From assembly GCA_013399695.1 (NCBI GenBank), contig VXAU01001879.1, forward strand, positions 62,001-126,000: 64,000 nt of DNA, read 5' to 3'. Under the pieces are notes generated by a model. The model was not told where the DNA came from. It ran no database searches and saw only the letters and a list, made by a program, of their open reading frames with translations. The stretch's first letter is position 1. Each line of letters begins with the position of its first letter. Source of the stretch: Formicarius rufipectus. Taxonomy: Eukaryota > Chordata > Aves > Passeriformes > Formicariidae. Below are positions 1 to 12,742 of the stretch, one piece after another. The position numbers and the translations under genes are program-made.

Positions 1-1560
1 ATTGGGTAGGCTGAATAAAGGTAGCAGGCATTCTTTTTACTTCAGTAAATCGTAAGGGAAATTGCTGAATAGTTTTGAGAGTTGCGCTGTTGTGCTTGTT
101 TAAACTCTGGAATGTAATTTGGATATTGTTTGAGAGTTTTAAAAAAAATAGCAACAAACTTCAGAGTAAGTTCCTGTAAGCTCCATGAGCCCCTAGTGTA
201 CATATGAATGGGAAGGGACAATTTTCCTGCATGCCAGAGGAGAAGGGAAGCTTTTGATGGTAGGTCATTCAGCTATAGGGTGCCACAGGAATTAACTGTA
301 TCTTATGCAAGAGATAGCTTCCTCTGGTCTTAAATGAAAGGCTCCACCCAGGGGGTCTGGCAGGAATCTCAGTAGCATTTCCATTTTGTTCAGCCACATT
401 TGGTTGACCAGTTCAAATGCACCTGTGTTCATAGAAACTGCTCTCTTTGTTCAGTGTACATTCCAGCACAGTTTTTAAAAACACCAAACATGGTCAAAAG
501 GTCACTACTTGTCTCAGTTCCCCTCTAAGGACCGTTCAAAAGCTGCAATTTCTCATGAGCATCCTGCAGAGCACCTAAAATATTATAAAGAAGCTGCATG
601 TGCTTGCATGGGAATATTGAGGAGGAGCAGTTTTCTAGTCAGCTTTGCCATTGCATCAGATAGAGAGTGCCTGATATAACCAAAACCCAGCCCAATCAGT
701 AAGCTGTTGTCAGGATAATTATTTCTCAAATGGCTTTTTTGTCTACCTGTTGGTACAGCTCCTGTTCTTCTCCAGAAATTTCTCAGCTTTTGTGATTTTG
801 TGCTGAGGGTCTGACCATTTTGTTTCTCCACATACTTCCTTTCCCGTGTCTGGACAAATCTACCTTTGGTTTAATTACAAGCTGTTGGATATGCCAGCCT
901 CTCTCTTAGCACTCCATGAGGCAGTGGCAGACGATGTGTGGCTTTAATTGCGTAGTCATCAGATATGGGAGCGAGTCTTTCCTGAAACCAGTCAGGGTTT
1001 AGATGTGCTTTATCCCTCACTTCCTCTTCCCATACTCTGTAGCTACAAATAATTCGACGAGGCAAAAGTCTTCACACCCAGCTCAGTGCTCACTGAGACA
1101 ACAGAGTTTAGAAAGGATGGAGTGAAATTAAAAGCAAAAGTCCTAATCAAGCAAATGACAGCAGGCAAACTGCTGTGCACAGAGACCTTGCATTTTCAGG
1201 GCTGCCTTAATAGCTCTGCCCTAACCAGAATTTCTCACACGCTATGAATGAGCCAGTTCCTGTTCTAAAAAGATTTGTAGATTTCAGCCTCTCTCAGATG
1301 TTTGCTAAATTTTTGAGATCCTCAACTTTTCTCATACATTCCCTTGGCATCTGCCCAAGCCATCCTGTCACGTGTGGTAGGTGCTGTGGGGCAGAGATCC
1401 CCCTCTGCCTCTTTGCCTGCATTTACTTCAGATGATCTTGCCTGTGGCTGGCAGTTCATGCCATCCCAGTGAGCATCCAGTAATAATAACAACAACAACA
1501 GGGATTTGACAAAGGGTGAAAAGGGGCTGCTAACAGAGTAAGCAAACATAATAAACTTAG
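1..1560. other. gene-free stretch
   Basis: I see no gene here. Open frames are short, occur on both strands and match no family I recognise. The only visible structure is a small trinucleotide run at 1481-1500, (TAA)3 followed by (CAA)4-type units. Read on the minus strand, it creates a run of leucine codons inside a 134-codon ATG frame (1726 to 1322). That frame is therefore partly a repeat artefact. Confidence 0.6.
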
Positions 1561-2190
1561 ATTCGCCCTGCTGCTTCAGGAAAACGTGCCTTTTCCGGGC
1601 GACATAATTCTGTATTTCATACTCACACTCTTGCACTGCATTCCCTGTGAGATTTAAACTCAAAGGGAAACGAATCCAACCACAACCTGTTTGTAACAAG
1701 CTATTGGGAAGCTTCAGAAACCCCATGAATCACTGGACCTTTGCTCCATGTCCCCAGTGTCCTGATGGCTCATGCCTCACGTATGAAGTCCTCTGGTAGA
1801 TTTACTTGCTGCTGCCCTACCACTACAGTGAGGTAAAGGGCCGATAGTCCCATTCTGAGAAACTGAGGGATAAAAAAAATCCCTTAAAATAGGTCTGAAT
1901 CTCCAGGGGAACACAGCCTACCCTTAAACTGTTGCCGAGACCTGCTGTGTAAACACTAGACAGCCCCACCCGAGCTGGGAAAGGTTCGGGGCTTTTAATG
2001 AGTGTCACGGCCATTCCTTCACGGGTAAACCCAACTCATTCCCTACTTTGCAGCAAGCTCATTGTATGCCTTCGTGGCACGGAGTCTTTTCCAGCGCATA
2101 ATGGTATCCCTAAGTGGATGCCTGGTTGTTGTTCGTAAATTAAGCTTCTTTTGTTTTTCCACCGGGAATCTTGGAGTGTCGCACTGATTG
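1561..2190. promoter_or_regulatory. CpG-enriched pocket, possible regulatory element
   Basis: CpG dinucleotides are clearly denser here than in the surrounding DNA. By eye there are about 11 CpGs between 1921 and 2180, and four in the first 60 bases (1561-1620), whereas many neighbouring 60-base lines have none. G+C also rises locally. CpGs decay by deamination in methylated vertebrate DNA, so a retained cluster suggests either a hypomethylated regulatory element or selective constraint. I see no TATA box, transcript start or coding exon that would make it a promoter. It is too weak to call a CpG island by usual criteria without computing the ratio. It could also be chance or a recent insertion. 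Confidence 0.25.
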
Positions 2191-2663
2191 TCTGTTATCT
2201 GTCAAGGCATCAGTCAGCAACCCAGCAACTCTCTGCTGGAGACTGCCCTGCTTTTACAATTAGCAATAAAAAGCTTTTGTCGATGCACAATGATGCTTCT
2301 GAGGTCTGGTGCAGGGTTTTAGGAAGGTCTTCTTAATCAACAATAAGATCTAAACCATACATATTCTGTTTGCTTTAACAGTGAACTGGAAAAGAAAATA
2401 TTTAGCTCAAAGAGAGAAACACTTCTACATGCTGGAGTAATTATACTGATGAATATACATAAGGTTTCAGAACATCATTTCCTACATTTTTGTGCGTTGC
2501 CTCCTCATCTCTATTAATTTTAATGTGAAATGTTTTGCAGTACAATTCTACAACGTACATGAAAAACTGAAATTGTAACTTGTGCCATGTTTAAAAGAAA
2601 TTTAATCAGAACACGATCAGATTCCCTTCATTGTGTTATTTAGATAAACAACTCTTTCAAGGG

Positions 2664-2698
2664 AAAAAAAAACAAAAAAAAAACCAAAAAAAAAACCA
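2664..2698. repeat. A-rich (A8-10 CC) low-complexity tract
   Basis: Three runs of eight to ten adenines are separated by C or CC. It is simple sequence. Its composition matches the AAAC-type tracts at 18.1 and 23.9 kb. Confidence 0.9.
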
Positions 2699-4864
2699 AG
2701 CACTTAAATAGACAGGCTGGATACAATTAGGGTCATTTGATCCTTCTCCTAAGCAATATTAAAGCCCACACATACTAATCATGAATCAGTCAGAGGATAG
2801 AAATGTTAATCCTAATTAGTTATAGCTTATCTGAGAACATTAAAAATGTAATTTAAGGCTACATCTGTCGGGGCAGTTCTAGGTACATTACTAGTTCACG
2901 TGCAATATCAAGACTTCTCATTTCTACCAGCTGTGTTTGCAGAGCCTATTGCATCTTGTGTATGGCAAAATATAGATTGTATAGACTGTAATTTTGTCTT
3001 TAAAGAGTCTCTTATTTTGCAAAAGCTTAAATTTGTATTAGATGTCTGGGTCTGGGGATTTGACAAAGAGTAGTAGGCTTCATTTCCTTGTCCTCTCAAT
3101 GTATTACATTTGTCAAAAAAAAAAAAAAAGTGAGTAGAGTGAGTGTACTGGGGATGTAAGTAATAGGAAAAGTTATAAACAACATAACTGAGGAGAAGCC
3201 ACAGGAAAATGTCACCTGGTAAAAAAGATATATGGTTGGAAGGTGGGAAAGTGTGGAAGAGGAAAGACATAGTTTAATTTAGAAAATGTTGTATAGTAGA
3301 ACTTGTAAAAATAAAAGTAGTCACACCATTTTTTTTCTTTCATAATGATCTACTAAAGAAACTGTTAAAAAAAAAAAAAAAGAGGAAAAAGAAAAATACA
3401 GAAAACAACCCTGGCAAATCTGGTTCAGGTTTACACATCATCTATGAGACTAGTGTACTCATCTAAAGCTCTACCAGTGGAGACTATTAAAAAAATCTGC
3501 TTTTCATGGGAGTATTGCACAGAAATACAGTTTATTAAGGATTTTTAAAAATGTTCTACATACAACCTGCAAAGTTCTTTGAGACATCTGTACCTTTTTA
3601 TGGGTTCCAAATCCTATCAGAAATCTGTTGTATTCTGTGTCATAATGTAAAATCAAGTGAGCAAAAAAGTGTTAGAATGTACTGCTGTTGTTCAAATATA
3701 AAACACCTTGTTGAGATTATAACAAGCTTTCAAGAAATGCAGCAGCTGCAGTTTTGAAATCAATTTTACAGAAAAAAAAGCTTATATTAAACATGGAAAC
3801 TCTCCTCTAGATAATATACTGTCCATTCTGGGCCAGAGCCATCACTTGTTTCTAGCTTAGAAATTTATAACAAATATATATACGAACAAGTATGGGTTCT
3901 ACATTTTAATGCTTATTATTCAATGACCCCCACAAGATTTATGTAAGACTGTTCTTAAGTCGTCAGAGTATTTGAATATGTAAGGCAAGTTTATAGACAC
4001 AAACTAAATTTTGTTTATTCACACAAGGTTAGTTTTCCCCATGGAGTGAACTCGAGGAGGAAGCATTTGATGTAATTATGAAGAAAAATAGAATGTTTAG
4101 AACATTTAAACTGTATATGTCATACCAAAATCTTTGTCTCAGTAAAGCTGCCTGTGCATTTGGTTTCAGTTATTATGTTTTGCCTCTATGTTTTAATATG
4201 TAAGTCACACCAATAAGATTTTCCTACATAATCTCTAATAACTGGCCTTTTTGAGATGTATGTGATATTAGTAGTCAGGGTCCCTATAAACTGCACTCCC
4301 TGAAGAATATCCTTTGTCATTATGTTTCAGTAAAATATACCCAAGCCAATAATTCTATCATTAAATAAATTTCAAGGTTGAAAAGAGAACATTTGATCTG
4401 CCTCACAAAAAGCCATGCAAAAAAACCCACTCTAGCCAAAACAACATCAGGATGCCAATTTTAGGGAGCAAAGGACTTGATGTTCAAAAAAGCTGATGCT
4501 TAAATGGAAATGGCAAATCATCAGTCCTCACATGAAAGTAGGCCTGACATATGCAATCTGCATCTATGACCACCTTCACCCATTTCCTTACCACTGCTTA
4601 CCTATCCTTACCTATTTCTCTTCTACCATCCAAGATTCACATTCCTTCTCCTTGGCCCATCACTGACATGGATTTTTATATGGGAAACCATTTTTCTCTG
4701 TTCCAAATGGGACTTAAGCATCCTGGGGTGCACTGGTACTGCCAGTTAAGGATGGCTGGAAATCTCCTCTGCAAATTGGTCTCTTACTCTCCACACTGAA
4801 GCCCCACAAGACCTTGCTCATCAGGATGGCTCACCTGGGCTTTAACCCTCCCCTTTGATAGGTG

Positions 4865-4913
4865 CCACCTTTCATTCACATGTAACAGGACAGTCCCACC
4901 TTTCATTCACATG
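4865..4913. repeat. 18-bp exact direct repeat, 31-bp period
   Basis: The 18-mer ccacctttcattcacatg occurs at 4865-4882 and again at 4896-4913. The exact match and close spacing indicate a local tandem duplication of about 31 bp whose 13-bp remainder is unique. I see no function. Confidence 0.9.
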
Positions 4914-5565
4914 GCCTGGCAAGGGCATATTCACTTGTATTTCCACGTGTTTTGATGGTAAATACACTTTTGCCACAAACAGTGTGGATCCTCTGAGCAG
5001 AAGCTGCAACAGCAGGCAGACTGTCAGCAATTTCAGTCCTGCTTTCCATGATCTGGTACAGAAGTTAGATGAGTGTTTCAGGGACTTTAGGATTCCTGCA
5101 AATAGAGGCAGATTGTTTTAATATCAAGTGCTGATGAAGCAGAGATGCAGCAGCCAGGCTCTTTAGCTTGTATTGAACAGCTATAAGGTGATTTAATGAT
5201 GATGTGGTAGTGTAACAGCAGCACGGCTGACTTTGCAGCTGGGCTTGCCCATGCATTTTTTACTAAGAAATATCTGAGGGTCCTAGTAAATTATTAACTC
5301 AAATAAAAAGCAGTTTTTGAACTAGAAAGTGATGATGTTGTCACATCTTTTGAGGGGAAGCCATTAGACCATTGAAAGGAAATAGCTAAGGACCAGAAAG
5401 GGAGATTATGGTGTTTGACTTAGCCTATTAAGAGATCATTATGCTTGCTATGCTATCTATATAGGGTTTCTGAACTTGGAATCAAATACTTTGTTGATTA
5501 ATATGATATTAAATCCACAGTCCTCTCTTTTTCTCTTCTCTCTTTTTTCTTTTTTTTAAATCTAG

Positions 5566-5816
5566 AGTAGCAAGACACCTGTGCTAGGCAGTCCTGAGGT
5601 TCATAAGAGACTAGTCCTTATGTGTCATCTTTTAGAAATTCCTCTCCCTGATCAGATATTTTTCTGCTGTAAACAAATAACCTCACTTGTTTTGTATTTC
5701 CTGACTGTAGTCTTCCTGAAATTCTACTGTCTAAGGTTAGCTCTGGAGTCAAAGTTGTCAAGGCTGCTCTCCTTTGCTAGTGAAATGCTGCCTATGAAGG
5801 AGTAGTGTCTGAGAAA
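5566..5816 (+). other. exon-like segment behind a strong pyrimidine tract
   Basis: About 37 consecutive pyrimidines (5520-5556) precede an AG at 5564-5565, a good splice-acceptor shape. The following 251 bases end in AAAG followed by gtgaag, a fair donor. One frame stays open from 5566 to a stop at 5803-5805, giving about 79 residues that match no family I know and include a hydrophobic stretch. The pyrimidine tract may be only simple sequence, and one donor-like GT every few hundred bases is expected by chance. It could be a terminal or non-coding exon of an unseen transcript, or nothing. Confidence 0.12.
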
Positions 5817-8800
5817 GGTGAAGAGGAGTTGTGCTGCTGCTGGGCCTCAGCTCTTCCCTGCAACCTGGAATTTACCCATGGCATGGGGCCATCCTTTCTT
5901 CAACCCAGTCCTGAAAAAAAATAATCTGTGAGATTTTCTGGATCAAACATACACTGGGGTGTTTGTGTGATGCCTCTCCTCCTGACCCAGGCCAAACAGC
6001 AGAAATTATTTGTTTTGGTTAATTTAATTCACTGAACCACTCTGCATTTAACCAAGGTGAACACTGTTGTTCCTGGGTGCTCGGCTCTTCTGGAGTGTTT
6101 CTCCTCTCTTCTCTGTTTAAGATGGAAGTACTTTAGTTTGATTGATATGTCAACAAAATTTAGTTAAAAATAGTGTGTTACAGCAGAAAATCTGTTTTAG
6201 TAAGGTGGCATTTTCCAGTGGGAAAAAAAAAATGCCATTGTCATTTACGGTGAGAAGAGAAGCTGCTAAATGTGCTAGTGCACAAGGTAACTTATTTTCT
6301 CTGCTCTTTCTTGGCATTTGAACCATCCCTTGATCCTGACTACAGAACTGGGGCTCTGTTGGGATCCATATAAATTCTTTTCTCTGGTTTAAACATAGTT
6401 TTCTTGCCTAAGGCATTCATTGTCTTTGGAAGATCATTCTTTTGACTGTACTTCGGTAGACAGTTTCTTTTCAGATGGGTTGGTCACTTGGAGGGAATGT
6501 GCAGTACATTTCGCAGCAGTACTGGGCTTCCTTTGCATCCTATCTCATTAATGGACTTGCCTGTGGGTTTATGAAAGGCTTTTTCCCTCAGGAACTAACT
6601 CCTACAATTAAAATGTCTGATTTTGTGCTCATTTTTAATAATACTCTCTAAGATGACCCACATAGAAGCAAGTAGTTCAGCCATCACTGACCATGGATGG
6701 CTCCATCTTCTTCCTTGGGAGGAATTAACTGCTCAGGGCACAAGGAAACAACAGTGTGATTTCTGCAGTTTGTAGTGGAAGATAATGTCCTGTGAGACTG
6801 TAGCCTGTTATTAAGAGATTATAAAAATGAGAAATGTCCTTGATATATTCAGGTTACCTTCAATAACAGTCTCAGACCTTGAAAAATCTGTGAACTGCAC
6901 CCAGAGAACTTGCTGGGAGAGAGCACAGCAGCTATGACCTATGGTGACACTTCCTTCATTCTTCTGGGGAATTTTAATTTTTAATATTTTTTTTTATTAT
7001 TTACTTTCTTGGTTTTGTTTTTGGAGTTTTTTTATGCTTCAAATGTTTAGTGAGCATAAATTACAATTGCCTTCTTCTACACTGCATTTAAACAACTGTG
7101 ATATTAGTCCTCTGTACCTTGAATCAACCTGCAAGACCACTGAGAGACTGAATATGTAAACTGGATAACTTATCTTTCCTATAGTAACACCACAGTTTTT
7201 AAAGAAAGAATGTTCTTTCTTATTTCTTTTCCACTCTGTACAGAGAAGATACAGAGAAGCAAAGACTGGGTGGTCTAAGGTCTCAGGACAATAAAAACTT
7301 GTGTGTGGAATTTGAAGTTATTTACAGAATGATCTCACAGCAGTGCGGCAGTATTCCCTAGATTCAAAGTCCAGTCCCTAGCTATTGCAGCCATATCACC
7401 ATATCATCCCCTAGTGCCATGGAGTGTTTTGCACTGCTACTTCCACACAAAACTGTTCTACCCTGGGTACCCCCTTATCACTACTTACCTGGTTTGTACA
7501 TACATGTCCCTGTGTCAATATTGCCATTTTGTTTAAAGGCTTAGAGGGATTATTTCTAAGATTTGGTCAGTTTCTCGGCTTTCTTTGAAAAAAAAAAAAA
7601 AAAAGAGGATGACTGTGAAAGTCTTATTAAAAATAGCCTGGATCAATAACATTATTATCTTTTCAGGTAAAGTACATCTGGAAGGAGACTTTCCTGCATC
7701 AATGATAGAATCTTATATGCCCACTACAGTGTTTCTAAGGTCACATTTGAGGTCACGTCAAACTATACCTTATAAACTTCCTTAAGACCCTGTATAAACC
7801 TTGCAAGGTCAGCATTCCAGCTGTTACATGATGCCTTTTTTCCTCTTCCTCGTTTTTAAAGCAAGTGAGCAACAAGTCAAGGAGAAAGGGCTTTAAGTAA
7901 TTTCCCTTGTATGCCCCATGCTGCTCTATAATTAACAGTTTACAGGAAAGGCTCAGGTTTCCTGACACCACTGTGCAGATGCTTTGTGCTGCTGGAGCTG
8001 TGTGATGCAGCCATGATTTGCTATTGCATCACCCCTTGTCACTGGTGCCTGCATTTACACCAAACAGGACCTTGGCACTGGCTCAGTCAGTGGCGTGTGT
8101 GCATATCAGGCTTCCTGGTTAGGCTTGGTCTCATGATGATCAATCTCTCTCAGAAAAGGGATGGACACATTTTGGATAGACAGAATGGGCCAGAGGCTGT
8201 TCCAAAGAGAAAATTTACACCTGAACAGCTTTTTAAAATTAGAAGAGTTTAGCCATATGGTCCCAAGCCATGTACCCCTTTTCTGGTCTCTTTAATTCAT
8301 CTTTGAACTATCACTACCACATTCAATTAAGTCAACATTTGTTGCATCAGCTAAGAAAGTCATTATTTTCTCATTTCTGACTGAAGTTTTGAAAACAGAT
8401 GCCTGATTCTACAACTGCAAGTGCCTGTAAATGCCAGCAATGAATTTTTTGCTTGGACACATCACTTCTGCAACCATGTGAGTTTTGAAAAGTATGAAAC
8501 TACCCTGAAAGGTTAATTTGTGGTTACCACTGTTTTGCAGTCAGAGATGTGGAACATGAATTTACAAAGCTATTTGCAGAGGTCACTCTGGAGTTTGCTG
8601 CCTTATTGCACTATGTAAACCTGAAAAAACCAAAGCAAGCCATGTTACAGTATGGAGGGTGCAACAATGAAGAGATAGGTCAGAGGTAACCTTAAAACAA
8701 CAGTGAGTCATTAACATCCTCAGCCAAAATTATTCTTCACATCACTGTAGACAATATAAAGTCATTCTTCATTCTTCTCTTTTTACATAATAACACTCAT

Positions 8801-11800
8801 GCTCTTTTAAAGTACATATATATTAAGAAAAATTCATCTGAAGTATGACTGTAATTCGTTGGCTTGCTTCTTCTCTTCTCCTTTATTAGAACCACTCAAA
8901 AATTATCAGATCATGGCTGAAATTCTCAGTTGGGTGTTCATTGCATCATAGAATTCATGTGGGTGTATTTACAGTACACAACCCTAGTGGTACAGATTTT
9001 CTCTACTTTATATTCTCATCTTCTCCCACTGATCCCTTCACACTGCTGAATTTTGCTGCTAGTTGCACACAGCAATAGCTTGTGGGGGCTTTTTAGTGAA
9101 ATCAGTAATTATAACATTTCTAACATATTTAATTCCTTTGCTTTATCAAGATAGATCTTTATGTGAGAGATAAATGTTTTTTCAAACTTTCAGTAGCAAA
9201 TTTCTTTCATAGTTTACATTTAGAGATTAGTCAAGGCAAGCTAGATGCTCACAAACTTAGTCATCACTTTGTAATCAACTTATCTGAAATTTTACTGCTG
9301 ATACGCCCTCTATCAGAATTGCATCTGTAAGCCTTGCAAATGTTGCTGTGCAACATCCCAATTTTTGGGGAGGGATTATTCTTCCTGTTTCTGAAATCAA
9401 ATGCCCGGAGGTATGTTCACAGTGTTTGGATGGCAGAAGTATCTCTGTGTCCACACTACAAAACAGACCGATGCTGCACAGTTGCATTATTATAGCTCCA
9501 GGCCCAGGTTTAATAACCCGTAATTCACCAAGATTGTGAATGATTTGGGTTGCTTTCAGCAGCATCCTATCTGCAGCTCTGCAACTTCAGGGTTAAGGAG
9601 TCTTCTGTCTCCCAAAAAAAACTCTTTATAAATACCCCATGTGTGTTTCTTTAAGCTCAGGGCTGTTGTTATGGACTGAGAGTGTAACATAGACATGCAG
9701 ATGGATGCAAGGGTCAGCTCAGGCTGTAGCAGAAGGCACATACTCCATTTATGCTTAACCAGGGATAACTTTGGCTGCAGATGGCCAGAATAAGAAAGCA
9801 GAGCTTGGTATATTCAGTCATCCACAAATGTATGTCTTCTACACGTCAGCAAAGCAGAAAGCATGTGAGCATCATGGGAGAAGACCTGTGAATTAAATGA
9901 CAACAGAGTAGTGTTGGGTGAAATAAAAAAAAATAAAAATAAAAAAAAGAATTAAGTTAAAACTGCTCAGTTCAGAAACTCATAGCAGTCACTTAGCTTG
10001 CTGAGAAGAGAGCACAGCTTGGAGTCTGGCAAATACCTGAAGGTCCTGTTCTTCACTGTCCTTTAGCCTCAGTGCCCTGTCCTTGCTGTCTGGGCAAACA
10101 CTTGAGCCAGTGCCCTGCAGAGCATAGAGCAAAACCCACCTGCACAGAATGCTTATCCAGAAAACTTAGGCTCTCTGTACTGCTCTCTGCAGGAAAGATG
10201 CCAAGGATTCTGAGCACTTAGTGACCATATAAAAGCCGGTCAGTAAAATGAGTATTGTTTATTTAACTGTAATTTTCAGTCAAACATATATTAATACAGA
10301 TTTTATACTCAAGACTACTCACTGTTGAATTTACACATGAAGAAATTCTCACTGTGAGTTGCCTGCAACATTACTCAATTTCTACCATCTCAGCCACACT
10401 ACACTATTCAGAGCCAACAGCACAGCTATAAGAATGACTGCCACTGATTGCTGGGAAAGCTTCTACTCATGCAATGCATTCACAGACTACCAGTGAGAAA
10501 ACCAGAGTAAAAACTCATAATTTCTAGTGAGGTAGAATGTCTTTTACAGCAGATTAATAAGAAGAGCTCTAGTTAGTGCTGCTGCTGAAAGAGGCAGCAA
10601 GGCTATTGGCTGCATTCCTTAGCATGGCATGGACTTGGGATCGAAGTGATGAGTATTCCTGCTAATCTCATTCTGCAAAGAGGTTTATAGGCTGCAGTCA
10701 ATGGTGCAGATAGCAGCAGGGCCTGGAATTTCAAAGGGCAATGTAAGGTGAGAAGGCACCTTCTAGACGTTTCTTCCTCATCCCAGGAATCAGCCCTTGA
10801 GCTATGGCTGATACACAGTTTGGAGAAGTAGTAGTCTTCTTCATATTGATTCTCTGACAATCATAATAGTCAAAATATGTTTCACTTTTCTCTTATAGGA
10901 GATGGAAAAGCTGATACAAAGGGAAAACTAAAATACAATCAATTTTAAACATGAAGAAGTTTTATTACCACTAAAATGAAAGTCTCAGGTTATAAATAAA
11001 ATTGCCATTTGTCTTCTCCATGAGGTATGGTCCCCCAGCAAGAGAATCTAAACCAATCCAATCAAAATCTCATTCATGAGAAAATAGAGGGATGCTGGGA
11101 GGCACTGCTACTGCATGGTATTAATAGTAGCTATAAAGAGGGTCTTTGGAAAAAGACAGTAAACATTGGAAAGACCTCATTTTCAGAAAGAACTCAAGTA
11201 TTTCAATAGGAGGTATGTCTGCCTCCTATTTTCATTCAAGTGGTGTTTACTTCAGCTAATGGAAATAGTCTAGCTATGCAACCTTTCAGCATGCAGGGTG
11301 GCAAGTGTGCCGAGTGACCGGGTCAGGGTGTGCCTCATGCCTTTTCCATGAAGTGTGTCTTTTGTTTATATTGTACTGCCAAATTATGTCAGAGGAATTG
11401 TGTGCTTGTGTCTAACATCTATGGGGACAGCCTCCTCCCAGTGTGGTCCTCTGCAACTAGAAGAATTCTCTTAAAGGTCAGGAGTATGACCACAGGGAAG
11501 CCTGGAGGGTTAGGGGCAGTTCCAGAGATGGATGTTTTCCTTATGCAACACTACCTGAATCGTAATGATGTTAGTGTCACTGCTAGCAAGTGGAGTACAG
11601 GGAGTTGCCTCACCTCTTGGGACACTGGGAAAGCTGTTTTCACTGAGGGTTCATGATGAGGTTTTGGGTGGGAGTGAAGAGGAAGGAGTTTCTTATCTGC
11701 ACCTAAACAGATAACTTAGATTAAGAAATCTCTTTGCACATCTGTAGTGTGTTACTTCCAAGGTACTTTGTAATTTATTTTTACAACTTCTTCATCCAAC

Positions 11801-12685
11801 AGATGCAGTGGCAGCCTTAACATTTGAAGGAATAATGCAACCTCCATTCAGATTGAAACTGTAGTGTTTTCTATAAAAACCTTCAGAATTATAACTCCCT
11901 TGTATTGCCCTGTAGCGCTTCAGGATGCTCTTCCTCCTGTGTAACTCTTCATCAGTTTCCAGCTTAAACTGCAATGCTTTGAGAGAATGTTCCAGCTTCA
12001 CCCAGGCTCTTGACTTGGAACCTGACTTGGAGATCTTGGGCATACAAAATTTTCCTAAATGTCTGAACAAAAAACCCAGGCATGCAGGCTACAAGGAGTT
12101 GGAATACACTCCAGTCATATCAAGATACAGGTGATAGACTAAGGCAGACCCACAGACTAGACATAGTCAGAGATGAGTTTATGCATATCTCCTTATCAAC
12201 TGCACTGAAAAAGAGAACCATGGATCTTCTTTTTCAGATGCAGGACAAAACTTTCCCCATCTAGTTCCAGGACTTATGTTAATGTGAGATAAAGTGTTAG
12301 ATTCTTTCAGGAAAAAAAAAAATAAAATAATTGAAACGATAACTTCATCAGCAAACATTGTTGATAAGCACAGGCATGTGTACATTCAGCTCTACAAAGA
12401 AATGTTCCCTATAAAATGGTTGTGCAGCTCTCTGGCACATTATGTTGAAGATTTTTTGAATAGATTTGCTAGTTGGTGTGTCTGTATGCACCAGATTTGA
12501 GCCCTTGCATATCAAAGAAGCTGGCAAGTAGGCTTATTAAGTTCCAGCAAGCCCTTACATTTGATCATGCTCATACATTGATTCTTGTTTTTAAGATCAG
12601 ATAAATCCCTTCTTGGTATCAGATTGACTATATCACTTCTAGGCCCCTGCTACAGTCATACCTAGGGCACAGCTGAGAGGGAATC
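5817..12685. other. gene-free stretch
   Basis: I recognise no gene, RNA gene or intact mobile element. Simple sequence occurs at 7588-7604 (A17), 9921-9950 (A-rich with T) and 12312-12330 (A-rich). A pair of AGGTCA half-sites lies at 7738-7755. Open frames of 60 to 108 codons occur on both strands and look like chance frames. Confidence 0.6.
7738..7755 (+). promoter_or_regulatory. paired AGGTCA half-sites (DR6 spacing)
   Basis: Two exact AGGTCA hexamers (7738-7743 and 7750-7755) lie in direct orientation with a six-base spacer. A third copy lies at 7806-7811. Nuclear receptors of the RXR-heterodimer class bind AGGTCA direct repeats, with partner choice set by spacing. DR6 is a less common but reported arrangement. 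The sequence shows only the match; binding is not implied, and chance occurrence in 64 kb is quite possible. Confidence 0.25.
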
Positions 12686-12742
12686 CCTTATCTTACAGGT
12701 GGAGGAGAAATGAGGCACCAGAGCATGTCCCAAAGGAATGTG
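12686..12742 (-). mobile_element. MIR-like SINE remnant (antisense)
   Basis: The stretch reads like the reverse complement of the MIR SINE core. It has a TTACAGGTGG-type block, then gaaatgaggcaccagag, then a shortened segment around tgtcccaaagg, in the same order as the MIR consensus as I remember it (ttacagatgaggaaactgaggcacagag...ttgcccaaggtca). A short deletion separates the last two blocks. MIR is an ancient tRNA-derived SINE still found at low copy in birds. There is no intact tRNA-like promoter. It could be a chance resemblance, as only about 55 bases align. Confidence 0.45.

Larger units (their letters stand above)
2191..5519. other. gene-free stretch with A-rich tracts
   Basis: No gene is recognisable. 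The stretch is AT-rich, with A-rich or A/C low-complexity tracts at 2664-2698 (A runs interrupted by C or CC), 3115-3129 (A15) and 3367-3381 (A15). The part at 2700-2900 has several TAATTA or CTAATTAG-type homeodomain-like sites, but such sites are frequent in AT-rich DNA. Confidence 0.6.

Noticed and set aside
1322..1726. 134-codon ATG frame on the minus strand with a poly-leucine stretch
   Set aside because: The leucine run comes from the TAA/CAA trinucleotide repeat at 1481-1500. The rest has no recognisable domain and overlaps an open frame on the other strand.
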